From Heliorestis acidaminivorans (GTDB lineage Bacteria > Bacillota > Desulfitobacteriia > Heliobacteriales > Heliobacteriaceae): a DNA stretch of 64,000 nucleotides. The stretch is from the NCBI RefSeq assembly GCF_008933955.1, contig NZ_WBXO01000001.1, forward strand, positions 1 to 64,000, written 5' to 3'. The translations under genes and the position numbers were made by a program. The notes beneath the pieces were generated by a model. It saw only the letters and a list, made by a program, of their open reading frames with translations, did not search any database and had not been told where the DNA came from. This document shows, one piece after another, positions 16,950 through 26,035 of this stretch. How positions within the stretch are numbered: position 1 is the stretch's first letter; every line of letters starts with the position of its first letter.

Positions 16950-17017
16950 ACGTATAGGGAAGTGGAGAGAGCCAAAAAATAAAGCAGAAATACATCTAAT
17001 CAGGGAGGGAAAAATAG

Positions 17018-17548
17018 TTGAGTTACTCTAAGCTTACGGCTACCCTTGCTATTGTTTCTGTAATGGGATTAGTCGGGTTACTAGGCTGGAGTCTTTGGAA
17101 CGATTCGATATCGGATCTCAATCAACAAGCTCAGTTCAATGATGGTGTATCCGTAGCACAAGCTCAAGAAGGTGCTGTAGGTTATCCCAAAGAATCGGAT
17201 CTGCAAATGATGGCTCGTGCCATTCACGGTGAAGCTAGAGGTGAACCTTATGAAGGTCAAGTTGCTGTAGGTGCTGTCATTATCAATCGAATTCGACACC
17301 CATCTTTTCCGAATACAGCACATGGTGTCATCTTTCAGCCCAGAGCTTTCACAGCTGTAGATGATGGGCAGATCTGGATTCCACTTCCTGAAGACGCTTC
17401 AGCTCACCGAGCAGCTCGCGATGCCTTAGCTGGTTGGGATCCTTCAGGCGGTTGTCTCTACTATTGGAATCCAGCTACGGCAACTAGTCAATGGATCTGG
17501 ACCCGCACGATCGTGAAAAGAATAGGTAAGCATAATTTTGGTTTATAG
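17018..17548 (+). CDS. sleB: Spore cortex-lytic enzyme SleB (short form)
   Basis: SleB is a lytic transglycosylase that breaks cortex peptidoglycan during germination. The catalytic domain (about 58-176) has the family motifs ARAIHGEARGEPYEGQ (catalytic Glu within HGEAR), AVGAVIINRI and the C-terminal CLYYWNPATA. An N-terminal export helix (about 6-28) is present. The peptidoglycan-binding domain found in Bacillus SleB is missing, which explains the 176-residue length. The TTG start follows AGGGAGGG. ypeB follows after 15 bases. Confidence 0.93.
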   Translation: MSYSKLTATLAIVSVMGLVGLLGWSLWNDSISDLNQQAQFNDGVSVAQAQEGAVGYPKESDLQMMARAIHGEARGEPYEGQVAVGAVIINRIRHPSFPNTAHGVIFQPRAFTAVDDGQIWIPLPEDASAHRAARDALAGWDPSGGCLYYWNPATATSQWIWTRTIVKRIGKHNFGL

Positions 17549-17563
17549 AGAGGTGCAATAGTT

Positions 17564-19093
17564 TTGTCTGATCTACATGATAGCAAAGATTTTTCTGACC
17601 ATGACAGAGAAGAAAAAAGAGAACTAAAGAAAGAAGAGAGTTCACTACGCAAAGCAAGAAACTCCGTTGCTTTTCTAGCAGGAATATTAGCGATCACAAC
17701 TATTGGTTTAGGTTTAGCTACCTATAATCAGTACACAGAAAACAGATTTTACAGAATGTCCACGGAGAATCACTATCAAAGAGCTTTTATGGATCTAACA
17801 GGCCATGTGGAAAATATGGAGCTTGAAATGTCTCGCGTTCTTGTTAGTAATTCGCCTAACCAAGCTGTCCTAGGACTTACTGATGTATGGCGTGAGTCTT
17901 CACAAGCGGCTACGGATCTAGGTCAGTTACCTATGTCTACATTACTATTAAGTAGAACTAACGAATTTGTTAACCAAACTGGTGATTACTGCCTAACCTT
18001 AGCCCAAGAAAAAGTTGATCAGAATAACGCTCTTACTTCAGATGAAATTCGTCAACTTAGTGAACTGCATAGACAAACAGTATTTCTTCGTGATGAACTG
18101 CGAAAAATGAGTGAACAGATCCATGCTGGACAACTAGCTTGGGTTGATATGGAAAGAGAATCAAGACGCCAGGAAATGCAACAAGGTCAAAGACCGCAAA
18201 ATGCTTTAAGCTCTCTTTGGAATAGAGTAATTCCAACAGAAGCAGGTCAAGGTCCAGAAGCTCAAGCACCACCTATTTTTGCTAACTTCCAATTTGTCGA
18301 AGAAGAACTTCAAAAGTTTTCTCCTGTTGATTATGATGGTCAGTATTCTAGTACCATTAAAGTAGAGCCTAGAGGATTGGGTACAGGTCAAATTACTCAA
18401 GAACAGGCTTTACAAATTGCTCAAGCTTTCTTAGGACCAGAGGCTTTACAAGGCCATACCTTACATGTTCTTGGAGAAGGTAAGGCCAACATTGATGCCT
18501 ATTCCATTGCCGCTTCTCCAGAAAATGATCCTGAAAGAATTGCCATTAACTTAGATATTTCTAAGCAAGGTGGACATGTAATCTGGATGCTTAGCGATCG
18601 CTCAGTAGGCAACGCTACGATTACTCGTGATCAAGCAGGTAGAGTAGCTCAAGAATATATGGATGGCTTAGGTATTCGTAACCTAGAAGTAGAATCAGCA
18701 GAAGAATACACTAACTTAGCTGTTGTCACTCTTGTGCCTAGAGATGAAAACATTAGCCTCTATCCTGACAAAATCAAAGTTCGCGTTGCCATGGATAACA
18801 GTGAAGTAGTAGGGTATGACGCAACAGCTTACTTGACTTTCCATCATGATCGTAATCTACCAGAACCACAATTATCTCTTGATGAAGCACGACAAAGAGT
18901 TTCTAACAATGTAGAGATTACAGGCTCAAAGCTAGCGCTGATTGCCAAAGATAATTATTCGGAGGAACTTTGTTGGGAATTTCGTGCCGTCCGTGGTAAT
19001 CAAGAGTTTCTGATCTATATTAACGCACAAAATGGAAAAGAAGAGCAGATCTACAGAGTCATTAATACAGAAGCTGGTAAATTTATTTTCTAA
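17564..19093 (+). CDS. ypeB: Germination protein YpeB
   Basis: The 509-residue protein is the partner needed for SleB stability and assembly in the spore. It has a charged N-terminal cytoplasmic part, one membrane helix (about 33-56), an N-terminal domain of about 200 residues and tandem PepSY-type repeats in the C-terminal half. Both the sleB-ypeB order and the ending (FLIYINAQNGKEEQIYRVI) match the family. The TTG start follows AGAGGTG. The two genes form one operon ending at a long hairpin. Confidence 0.92.
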   Translation: MSDLHDSKDFSDHDREEKRELKKEESSLRKARNSVAFLAGILAITTIGLGLATYNQYTENRFYRMSTENHYQRAFMDLTGHVENMELEMSRVLVSNSPNQAVLGLTDVWRESSQAATDLGQLPMSTLLLSRTNEFVNQTGDYCLTLAQEKVDQNNALTSDEIRQLSELHRQTVFLRDELRKMSEQIHAGQLAWVDMERESRRQEMQQGQRPQNALSSLWNRVIPTEAGQGPEAQAPPIFANFQFVEEELQKFSPVDYDGQYSSTIKVEPRGLGTGQITQEQALQIAQAFLGPEALQGHTLHVLGEGKANIDAYSIAASPENDPERIAINLDISKQGGHVIWMLSDRSVGNATITRDQAGRVAQEYMDGLGIRNLEVESAEEYTNLAVVTLVPRDENISLYPDKIKVRVAMDNSEVVGYDATAYLTFHHDRNLPEPQLSLDEARQRVSNNVEITGSKLALIAKDNYSEELCWEFRAVRGNQEFLIYINAQNGKEEQIYRVINTEAGKFIF

Positions 19094-19124
19094 CTATTGC
19101 TAACACTACAAGCAAAGCTGGCCT

Positions 19125-19166
19125 AGAAAGCACGATTTGAGCTTCTATCAAATCGTGCTTTCTATA
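19125..19166 (+). terminator. Long perfect hairpin, probable terminator of sleB-ypeB
   Basis: A perfect 16-base inverted repeat (19125-19140 with 19148-19163) has a 7-base loop. The T run after it is short, so termination strength is uncertain. Confidence 0.7.
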
Positions 19167-19257
19167 TAATGAAGAACCATTGGGAAGAATATGGTATTCA
19201 ACTTTACCTCTATTGTGCTAGAATAAATAAGAGTGGGAAATCCTTATTGGGAGAGTG

Positions 19258-19983
19258 ATGCCAGTGCTCATAACGACAGGAGTGTCGGCTAGACATATCC
19301 ATCTTAGCCCGGAGCACCTGGAAGCTTTATTTGGTCAGGGTTATGAATTAAAACCCAAAAGAGAACTGTCTATACCCGGGCAATTTCTTTGTGAAGAAAG
19401 ACTGCGAATCCAAGGACCAAAAGGTGTTTTGGATCACGTTGCTATCATTGGTCCACCTCGTCCTCGCACGCAAGTAGAAATCACATCGAGTGATGGAATT
19501 AAGCTTGGGATGAATCCACCAATTCGTTTATCTGGCGACTTAGATGGAAGTGAACCATTAACATTGGTCGGTCCTCGTGGAGAACTTTATCTCGAAGAGG
19601 GCTTAATAGTAGCCATGCGACATATCCATATGACAGAACAGGAAGCTAGCGAATTAGGTTTTCGTCACAAAGATTATGCCATGGTAATCGTTCCAGGACC
19701 AAGAAGCCTTGTTTTTGATCACGTAGTCGTTCGTGTTTCTCCTGAAAACGTAGCTACAGAACTGCATATTGATACGGACGAAGCGAACACTGCGAACCTA
19801 AAAACAGGTGACCAGGTAAACCTCTTGCGCATTAACGACAAAAAAATTCGCATAGAACGTTTGATCAATATGTTCGATGAAAGACAAATGAAGCTAATCG
19901 AAGCTTGTGTAGCTAACATCGTGGAAGAAGAGCGCAGAAAAGTTTCTCAAATGGAAGATATATTGGCTCGCTTACGTAGTTAA
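19258..19983 (+). CDS. pduL: PduL-type phosphotransacylase
   Basis: PduL swaps CoA and phosphate on short acyl groups (acetyl- or propionyl-CoA to acyl phosphate). Two zinc-binding histidine motifs typical of the family are visible: VSARHIHLS near the N-terminus and AMRHIHMTEQEA in the middle. There is no microcompartment-targeting extension and no shell gene nearby, so it is probably a cytosolic enzyme of fermentation or acetate formation. The start could be ATG 19258 or GTG 19264, since GGGAG is close to both. It is flanked by terminators. Confidence 0.88.
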   Translation: MPVLITTGVSARHIHLSPEHLEALFGQGYELKPKRELSIPGQFLCEERLRIQGPKGVLDHVAIIGPPRPRTQVEITSSDGIKLGMNPPIRLSGDLDGSEPLTLVGPRGELYLEEGLIVAMRHIHMTEQEASELGFRHKDYAMVIVPGPRSLVFDHVVVRVSPENVATELHIDTDEANTANLKTGDQVNLLRINDKKIRIERLINMFDERQMKLIEACVANIVEEERRKVSQMEDILARLRS

Positions 19984-19990
19984 ACAAAAG

Positions 19991-20022
19991 GACCGGTCTT
20001 TTTTAGACCGGTCACTTTTTTC
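19991..20022 (+). terminator. Rho-independent terminator after pduL
   Basis: The stem GACCGGTCT/AGACCGGTC is followed by a T run. Confidence 0.88.
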
Positions 20023-20042
20023 ATGAAGGAAGGGGAAAGTAG

Positions 20043-21014
20043 ATGCAACTGGGGGAAATATATCGATGGCTTATAGAAAAAGGCAAAGAAGCTGATCTTC
20101 GATCTAGAGAAGAATTAACAGAGTTAGCAGAAGAGAAAAAGAAAGCCATAAGAAATACTAGAGATAAAGCATTTCTTATGGCTGATGATGGACAATGGTA
20201 TAATCCTTACGGTGATAGCAGAATTCTTTATGGTCAAGAAAACCGTTACGTTTCTCGGGCGCTTGTAGGTATTGATATTGATGGTAGTGAATTTTTGCTA
20301 GCTGATCGGTGGCGAGAATGTTGTAAGCCAATTGACTTAATCATAACTCATCACCCTCAAGGAAGAGCACAAATCCAGCTTTATCAAGTAATGAAAGTTC
20401 AAGAAGATATGCTCTACGAGGCTGGTGTTCCGATTAATGTTGCCGAAGCCTTAATGAATCAAAGAGTTCAAGAAGTTCAGAGAGCCTTGTTGCCAGCAAA
20501 TCACCAAAAAAATGTAGATATGGCTCGTTTGCTTGATATTCCTTTTTTAGCTGTCCACTCACCAGCTGATAATCAAGTGCAAAAATTTCTCACCGATTAT
20601 CTAATTAAGGACCAAAAAAATGTAGAAAAAGAAAAACAAAAAGTAAAAGATGTAATTGAAAAACTTTTAGAACTACCAGAATTCCGTAAAAGTGCAGAAT
20701 ACGGTCTTGTTCCACAGGTAGTGTCTGGAAAAAGTGAAGATAGCACAGGAAAGCTTTACATTAAAATGAACGGTGGAACAGCAGGTCCTGAGAAGTCTAT
20801 CGAAGAACTAGTCAAAGCTGGCGTGGGCACCATGATCTGTATGCATTTACCAGAAGCTCAAAGAAAAAAAGCTCAAGAGATGCATTTGCGAGTTATTGTA
20901 GCCGGACATATGCCTTGCGACTCTTTAGGCATGAACCTGCTTATGGACGGATTGGAAAAGCGAGGAGTAGAGATTATTGCCTGTGGTGGCTTTATACGTC
21001 ATCGTCGGAAATAA
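20043..21014 (+). CDS. NIF3-like (DUF34) metal-binding protein
   Basis: The 323-residue product has the NIF3/YqfO-type metal motifs: ITHHPQGRA in the middle and AGHMPCDSLGMN near the C-terminus, plus DIPFLAVHSPADN. An extra N-terminal region of about 70 residues contains Lys/Glu-rich helices and YNPYGDSRILYG. Family members bind two metals and have proposed hydrolase or metal-insertion roles. The ATG follows GGAAGGGGAAAG. Its 3' end overlaps the converging PBP gene by 23 bases. Confidence 0.82.
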   Translation: MQLGEIYRWLIEKGKEADLRSREELTELAEEKKKAIRNTRDKAFLMADDGQWYNPYGDSRILYGQENRYVSRALVGIDIDGSEFLLADRWRECCKPIDLIITHHPQGRAQIQLYQVMKVQEDMLYEAGVPINVAEALMNQRVQEVQRALLPANHQKNVDMARLLDIPFLAVHSPADNQVQKFLTDYLIKDQKNVEKEKQKVKDVIEKLLELPEFRKSAEYGLVPQVVSGKSEDSTGKLYIKMNGGTAGPEKSIEELVKAGVGTMICMHLPEAQRKKAQEMHLRVIVAGHMPCDSLGMNLLMDGLEKRGVEIIACGGFIRHRRK

Positions 21015-23091
21015 CTACAGGCATCTCTAAGGGAGTATTCACCATGATCTCATCGTTATTAGTACTCTCATAAAGGGCAGATTCAGTTCCTATCTCTACA
21101 AAATCTGCTCTATTCTCTACTCTTTCTCCTATAACTTCAGGAGGATTTTCTACAGCTAGTTCTTCTGTCGAAGCTACAGATCTAAATGAGGCCGGTTGAC
21201 TTGCAAAAAAACTACTTTGTCGAGGTTCCACAAAGGCAGAGGCACCTTCATTAAAATGGCGGAAAACTCTAGCCGGATATGAGCCACCATAAATTTGGCG
21301 TAAATAATGGTTTGCATCAGTTTGATCGTAGCCCATCCATACAGCTGTTACAAGTTCCGGTGTATACCCTACGAACCAGGCATCACGATTGCCTTTTACA
21401 TTCTGAAAAGTAGGAAGAGGCGGTAGTTCAGAAGTACCTGTTTTTCCGGCCACAGGTCTACTGAGCCGAGCTTCTGTACCTGTTCCATAAATGACAGCAC
21501 TCTGCAAGAGTTCTGTCATTTTTTTTGCTGTAGCAGCTGAGAAAAGCCTTTTAGATTCTGCTGGAGATAGTAGACTTTCATTATTTTGGTCATAGATTTG
21601 AACAATTGTACGTGGTTCTATAGTCAGTCCACCGTTTGCAAATACAGCATAGCCTTTAGCCATGTCAAGAGGTGAAAAACCATCCCGCATACCTCCTAAA
21701 GCTAAAGCTAGATGCTTATCTCCTTCTGACAGAGGCATGCCCATAGCTTGTAGAGCTTGAAAGCCTCTGTTAACACCAATTTGATCTAAAAGCCAAACAG
21801 CAGATACGTTAATCGAAAGAGCTACAGCTTCATTCATTGTTGGTTGACCACGGAAAATACCATCATAGTTCTTAGGCTGGTAACCACGGAAGCTAAGAGG
21901 TTGATCGATCAGTCTTTGATGAGGCTCCCAGCCTGCTTCAAGAGCGGGACCATAGACAGCAAGAGGTTTAATCGTTGAACCTGGCGATCTTTTCATCATG
22001 GTAGCTCTGTTAAAGATCCGTCGTGCTTCCGCTGCATAATGCCGTCCTCCTACAAGTGCCTTCACATGACCTGTAAGGGGATCAATACTTGCTAAAGCCC
22101 CTTCCACTGGTCTTGTACCGTGACCGGGAGGAAAAAGATCTGGCCTAGAGAAAAGCTCTTCAGCAAATCCCTGAATGGATTGATCAAGTGTCGTATATAT
22201 ATGTAGACCGCCACCATAAAGAGCCTCTTCATCAATTCCATGTATATTAATAGCTTCTCGAATTACTTCATCCATAAAATAGGGATAAGGGTAGTGTTCA
22301 CTATCCGGCTCTGCTACTAAGGCAATCGGCTCTTTAAGACTTTCTTGCCATTGTGAATAACTAATAAAGCCATATTGATACATTTGATGCAAAACTGTAT
22401 TACGTCGTAATAGAGCCGCTTCATTAGAATTTACGGGATTATAGTAGATAGGCATTTTAGGGATGCCAGCTATTAAGGCTGACTCTGCAATAGATAAGTC
22501 TTGCACTGACTTACCGAAATAACGGCGAGCGGCCGCTTCAACTCCGTAAGCACCTTCACCAAAATAGATCCGATTCAAGTAGAGCTCTAATACTTTATTT
22601 TTGCCAAACTCTTTTTCTAAATGATAAGCCATATGTATTTCGCGGGCTTTTCTCTGCCAACTCTTCTCTGGTGTGAGATAAATATTGCGGACAAGTTGTT
22701 GTGTAATAGTAGAAGCCCCTTCAACAATTTGACGTGATTCAAAATTTACTTTGAGTGCTCTAACCATACTTTGAAGATCAAAGCCTTGATGTCGATAAAA
22801 ACGAATATCTTCAGCGGCAAGGACAGCATTACGCAAATGAACGGGAATTTCCTCTAGACCTAAAGGAATGCGGTTTTGAGATCCTTGTAACTGATAAATC
22901 AATTCACCATTACTATCATAAATAAATGATGTAGCCGGTACGGCAAAGTCTTCAACAGCAAAGTGGGGTTTTTCACGTAGGAATTTATAAGAACCATAGG
23001 CAATGAAAGAAAAGAAACCCCAGAGAAAAGTAAGCAACAATAGAGCTACAACGACAATAGTTTTTTTAAGGTAGAGGTACTTATTTGACAG
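20992..23091 (-). CDS. Bifunctional class A penicillin-binding protein (PBP1a-like)
   Basis: The glycosyltransferase domain shows AAEDIRFYRHQGFD and STITQQLVRN. The transpeptidase domain shows SPGSTIKP (nucleophile Ser), LSINVSA (SxN box) and GKTGTSE. It polymerises and cross-links peptidoglycan. The nearest conventional start (TTG 23040) sits inside the membrane helix without a ribosome-binding site. A CTG at 23091 lies 8 bases after AAAGGAGG and yields MSNKYLYLKKT followed by an intact membrane helix, so I place the start there (699 aa). A TATAAT upstream fits. Confidence 0.9.
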   Translation of the reverse strand: MSNKYLYLKKTIVVVALLLLTFLWGFFSFIAYGSYKFLREKPHFAVEDFAVPATSFIYDSNGELIYQLQGSQNRIPLGLEEIPVHLRNAVLAAEDIRFYRHQGFDLQSMVRALKVNFESRQIVEGASTITQQLVRNIYLTPEKSWQRKAREIHMAYHLEKEFGKNKVLELYLNRIYFGEGAYGVEAAARRYFGKSVQDLSIAESALIAGIPKMPIYYNPVNSNEAALLRRNTVLHQMYQYGFISYSQWQESLKEPIALVAEPDSEHYPYPYFMDEVIREAINIHGIDEEALYGGGLHIYTTLDQSIQGFAEELFSRPDLFPPGHGTRPVEGALASIDPLTGHVKALVGGRHYAAEARRIFNRATMMKRSPGSTIKPLAVYGPALEAGWEPHQRLIDQPLSFRGYQPKNYDGIFRGQPTMNEAVALSINVSAVWLLDQIGVNRGFQALQAMGMPLSEGDKHLALALGGMRDGFSPLDMAKGYAVFANGGLTIEPRTIVQIYDQNNESLLSPAESKRLFSAATAKKMTELLQSAVIYGTGTEARLSRPVAGKTGTSELPPLPTFQNVKGNRDAWFVGYTPELVTAVWMGYDQTDANHYLRQIYGGSYPARVFRHFNEGASAFVEPRQSSFFASQPASFRSVASTEELAVENPPEVIGERVENRADFVEIGTESALYESTNNDEIMVNTPLEMPVVISDDDV

Positions 23092-23132
23092 AAAGAGGAC
23101 CTCCTTTGGAAACGAGGTTATTATGCTACTAA

Positions 23133-23161
23133 ATTATAAAACCTTTTGAGCTCTTTGAACA
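23133..23161 (-). promoter_or_regulatory. Probable promoter of the class A PBP gene
   Basis: On the - strand: weak -35 TGTTCA (23161-23156), 17-base spacer and perfect -10 TATAAT (23138-23133). Transcription would start about 35 bases before the CTG start. Confidence 0.6.
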
Positions 23162-23249
23162 GTGACAGGAAAAAATAACCACTCTGCACGGCATGAAGTA
23201 ATAATGGTAGAATAGAAGTAAGCTTTTTCCGCATTAGGAGGCTTTAATA

Positions 23250-24140
23250 ATGAGAGAATATCTTAACGCTACTAGATTGGTTACAAAACTTAAAATGCTT
23301 AGGTCACTTTATAAGAAAACAGCCTTTTTAATAGTAGAAGGTGTTTCTGATGCACGACTTTACGGCAAATTTATGAATAAGCAAAGCTGTCACATCATAG
23401 TAGGAGAAAACAAGCAAAACATATTAGGAGCACTAACCAGACTTGAAGAAGAAAAATTTATTGGTTTTTTAGCCATTGTTGATCTGGACTACGATTATCA
23501 GCAGAAAGAGGAGAAGAGAAACCCTAATCTTTTTTACACCGATTCGCATGATCTAGAGACATTACTCCTCAATTCTTCTGCTTTAGACAATGTATTAGTT
23601 GAATATGGAGACGAGAAAAAAATAAATCATTTAGAGCAAAAAAGTGAAAAAAGATTAGTAGATATTATTGCTGGATCTGCAGCAACTGTTGGTTACCTAC
23701 GCTGGTGCTCTTTAGAGAAAAAGCTAGCATTTCGCTTTGAAAATTTAGACTTTTCTGCTTTTATCTGTGAAAGAACATTAGAAGTTGATGAAGACTTAAT
23801 GTTGAAATATGTGCTCAAAAACTCTAAAAGGCCAGTTCCCGTAGAAGAAGAGCTTTTAGATACCTGGCTGAGAGAGTACAAAGAGAGAAAATATAACCCT
23901 TGGATGGTCTGCTCTGGTCATGATGCGGTACGCATATTATTACTTGGACTTTTGAATTTTTTTGGTGCCTATAATGCTAAGAAATTAACAGCTAATACCT
24001 TAGAAGGAAGTCTTAGACTAGCTTATACTTTTGATGACTTTAGAGAAACGGAGCTTTATTTCTTGATTTCTCAATGGGAAGCAAAAAATGAACCTTTTGC
24101 AATATTAAAGCAAAGAAAAGTAATGGCTAATGCTGGATGA
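23250..24140 (+). CDS. DUF4435 TOPRIM-like protein, AriB-like effector candidate
   Basis: The 296-residue product has a TOPRIM-style core. FLIVEGVSDARLY (E30, G31, D34) is followed by AIVDLDYDY (D78, D80, D82) and SHDLETLLL (D101, E103), the pattern of DUF4435. In the PARIS anti-phage system the DUF4435 protein AriB is the nuclease released by the ATPase AriA. The next gene is an ABC-type ATPase of AriA-like size, 33 bases downstream, which supports a functional pair. Gene order is the reverse of the described ariA-ariB. The ATG follows TAGGAGG. Confidence 0.8.
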   Translation: MREYLNATRLVTKLKMLRSLYKKTAFLIVEGVSDARLYGKFMNKQSCHIIVGENKQNILGALTRLEEEKFIGFLAIVDLDYDYQQKEEKRNPNLFYTDSHDLETLLLNSSALDNVLVEYGDEKKINHLEQKSEKRLVDIIAGSAATVGYLRWCSLEKKLAFRFENLDFSAFICERTLEVDEDLMLKYVLKNSKRPVPVEEELLDTWLREYKERKYNPWMVCSGHDAVRILLLGLLNFFGAYNAKKLTANTLEGSLRLAYTFDDFRETELYFLISQWEAKNEPFAILKQRKVMANAG

Positions 24141-24173
24141 TATAGAGCTAGATAATGTATTGGAGTGAAGTTA

Positions 24174-25508
24174 GTGTTTAAGATTATCAAGATTAGGATA
24201 GAAGGATTATTTGATCAAAGTAGTCATGAATTCAATTTACATCTAGAAGGCATTACGATTTTACATGCACCTAATGGTTTCGGAAAAACAACCATGCTTA
24301 AGCTAATTGATCATATCTTTAATGGTCGACTTTTCGAATTAAAAAGAATCCCTTTTCGTAAAGTAGATGTCTTTTTTTCTGATCAATCCAGATTAGAAAT
24401 TATAAAAGAGAGAAGAAGCAGAAATATTGTCGATGAAACACAAGTAGAACGAATAAGCTACGAGTATCATAAGGTTGACGGGGAAAGTCAGATTTTCCAA
24501 CCAAAACTTCGTCTTACGAAACGTTACTCTATAACTGTCTTGGAAGAGCTATTACCTTTTCTAGAAAGAGTAGGACCAGAACTTTGGGAGCACACAGAAA
24601 CTGGAGAAATATTAGATTACCATGATGTAATTAAGCTATATGGCACTTTTTTACCTTTGGCGCCAGAATATGATTGGCCAGATTGGTTAAAAACAATTAG
24701 AAAAAAAATCTCCGTTCATTTTATTGGTGCCCATCGACTTTTGCAAACTTCACCACTGCAAAGTAAAAACAAGCGGCAGAATAGAGAAAAGTATCAATCT
24801 GCCGTGCGGCATTTTTCTAATGAACTTGTCTTATCCATTCAGTCTAAGCTAGCACAGTGGTCTGCTTATAGTCATGAAATGGATAGAACTTTTCCGGAAA
24901 GGCTCTTAAGTGCAAGAAAGGAACAAGAAAAGCTTAGCCTTTCTTCCAAAGAACAAATTGAGAAAAAGCTTAAGGAATTAGAATTTAAAAGAGCACGCTT
25001 AGCTCGAGTAGGGCTTATCGATCAAATAACGGAAGATCAGAATTTTTCGATAGACAACCTTGATGAATTTACTTGTAGGCTTTTATCTCTATATATTGAA
25101 GATACAGAAAGAAAATTAAAATACTTTGATGATTTAGAGGAAAGGCTTAATCTCTTACTAGAGTTAGTTAACAAGAAGTTTTTGAACAAGGAACTAGTTA
25201 TTCAACGAGATCAAGGTTTTGTTATTTATGTAAACAATCGAAAAAAGAAGCTAGAAGTAGATGAACTTTCATCTGGCGAACAGCACATCCTAGTTATGTA
25301 TTATCAACTTTTGTTTCAAACAGAACCTGGAGAAATTGTTTTATTAGATGAGCCTGAATTATCACTGCACATTGGTTGGCAAGGTCAATTCGTAGAAGAC
25401 CTTTACGATATTATGACTTTGCGCAAGATGACCATTTTAATTGCAACGCACTCGCCAGATATCATCGATGGGCGATGGAACCTTACGGTCGCCCTTGAAA
25501 ATCCCTGA
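24174..25508 (+). CDS. ABC/SMC-type AAA ATPase, AriA-like partner of the DUF4435 protein
   Basis: The 444-residue soluble ATPase has Walker A APNGFGKTT (32-40), an ABC signature DELSSGEQHIL in the C-terminal third, Walker B EIVLLDEPELSLH with catalytic Glu, and an H-loop ATHSPDII. A charged coiled coil lies between the two halves (about 235-330). This is the OLD/AAA_15/AAA_21 layout. I choose the GTG at 24174, 8 bases after GGAG, over the GTG at 24165 inside that site. With the preceding DUF4435 gene it forms a PARIS-like two-gene module. Confidence 0.82.
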   Translation: MFKIIKIRIEGLFDQSSHEFNLHLEGITILHAPNGFGKTTMLKLIDHIFNGRLFELKRIPFRKVDVFFSDQSRLEIIKERRSRNIVDETQVERISYEYHKVDGESQIFQPKLRLTKRYSITVLEELLPFLERVGPELWEHTETGEILDYHDVIKLYGTFLPLAPEYDWPDWLKTIRKKISVHFIGAHRLLQTSPLQSKNKRQNREKYQSAVRHFSNELVLSIQSKLAQWSAYSHEMDRTFPERLLSARKEQEKLSLSSKEQIEKKLKELEFKRARLARVGLIDQITEDQNFSIDNLDEFTCRLLSLYIEDTERKLKYFDDLEERLNLLLELVNKKFLNKELVIQRDQGFVIYVNNRKKKLEVDELSSGEQHILVMYYQLLFQTEPGEIVLLDEPELSLHIGWQGQFVEDLYDIMTLRKMTILIATHSPDIIDGRWNLTVALENP

Positions 25509-25663
25509 TCATAGAGACATGCTTTTTACAGTAGAGACATAGAATAAAAAAAGAATAAAAGTGCTTGTCGAAGATCTTCGCTTAGAAGTTGATTAAAGAG
25601 GATAATAGGAAAGCACTGTCGAAAAAATGAATAAGTTACCGCTGTGGAAAGGATGGGCTCTAA

Positions 25664-25999
25664 GTGGAAGAATGGACATTGAAGACAGGAGAAAGACCTT
25701 ATAGAATTATTATAGCCCTTAATGATGGAACAAAAGAAGGACTAGAAAGTCTTCACTTTTTCTCTAAAATAAAAGAAAACGACATGATAGACTGTTATAT
25801 AGTTTTTGATTATGGAGAAAAAAAATCAACACGACAAGCAAAAGACTTTCCCCTTGATCAAATTGAGTTTTTTATCGAAGGGATCAAGAAACGTTGTCCA
25901 TTACGATGCCAACAAATTAATGGCGATGAGGAAGAAGAGCTAGCTTTTGAAGTATGGGAGCATTTCTTTGGTAGAAATAATAAAGTTTTAGCAGGGTAA
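25664..25999 (+). CDS. Unknown protein (111 aa)
   Basis: A GTG start follows AAAGGA at somewhat long spacing. The product is soluble and mixed alpha/beta in look (RIIIALNDGTKEGLESLHFF, IDCYIVFDYGEKKS), with an acidic C-terminal part. I do not recognise it. It lies between the PARIS-like pair and a chemoreceptor, in the same orientation as both, after a 155-base gap with no clear terminator. It could belong to either neighbour. Confidence 0.55.
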   Translation: MEEWTLKTGERPYRIIIALNDGTKEGLESLHFFSKIKENDMIDCYIVFDYGEKKSTRQAKDFPLDQIEFFIEGIKKRCPLRCQQINGDEEEELAFEVWEHFFGRNNKVLAG

Positions 26000-26035
26000 T
26001 TTAGAGATTCTTTAGACAAGAGGGGGGGGTATCCC

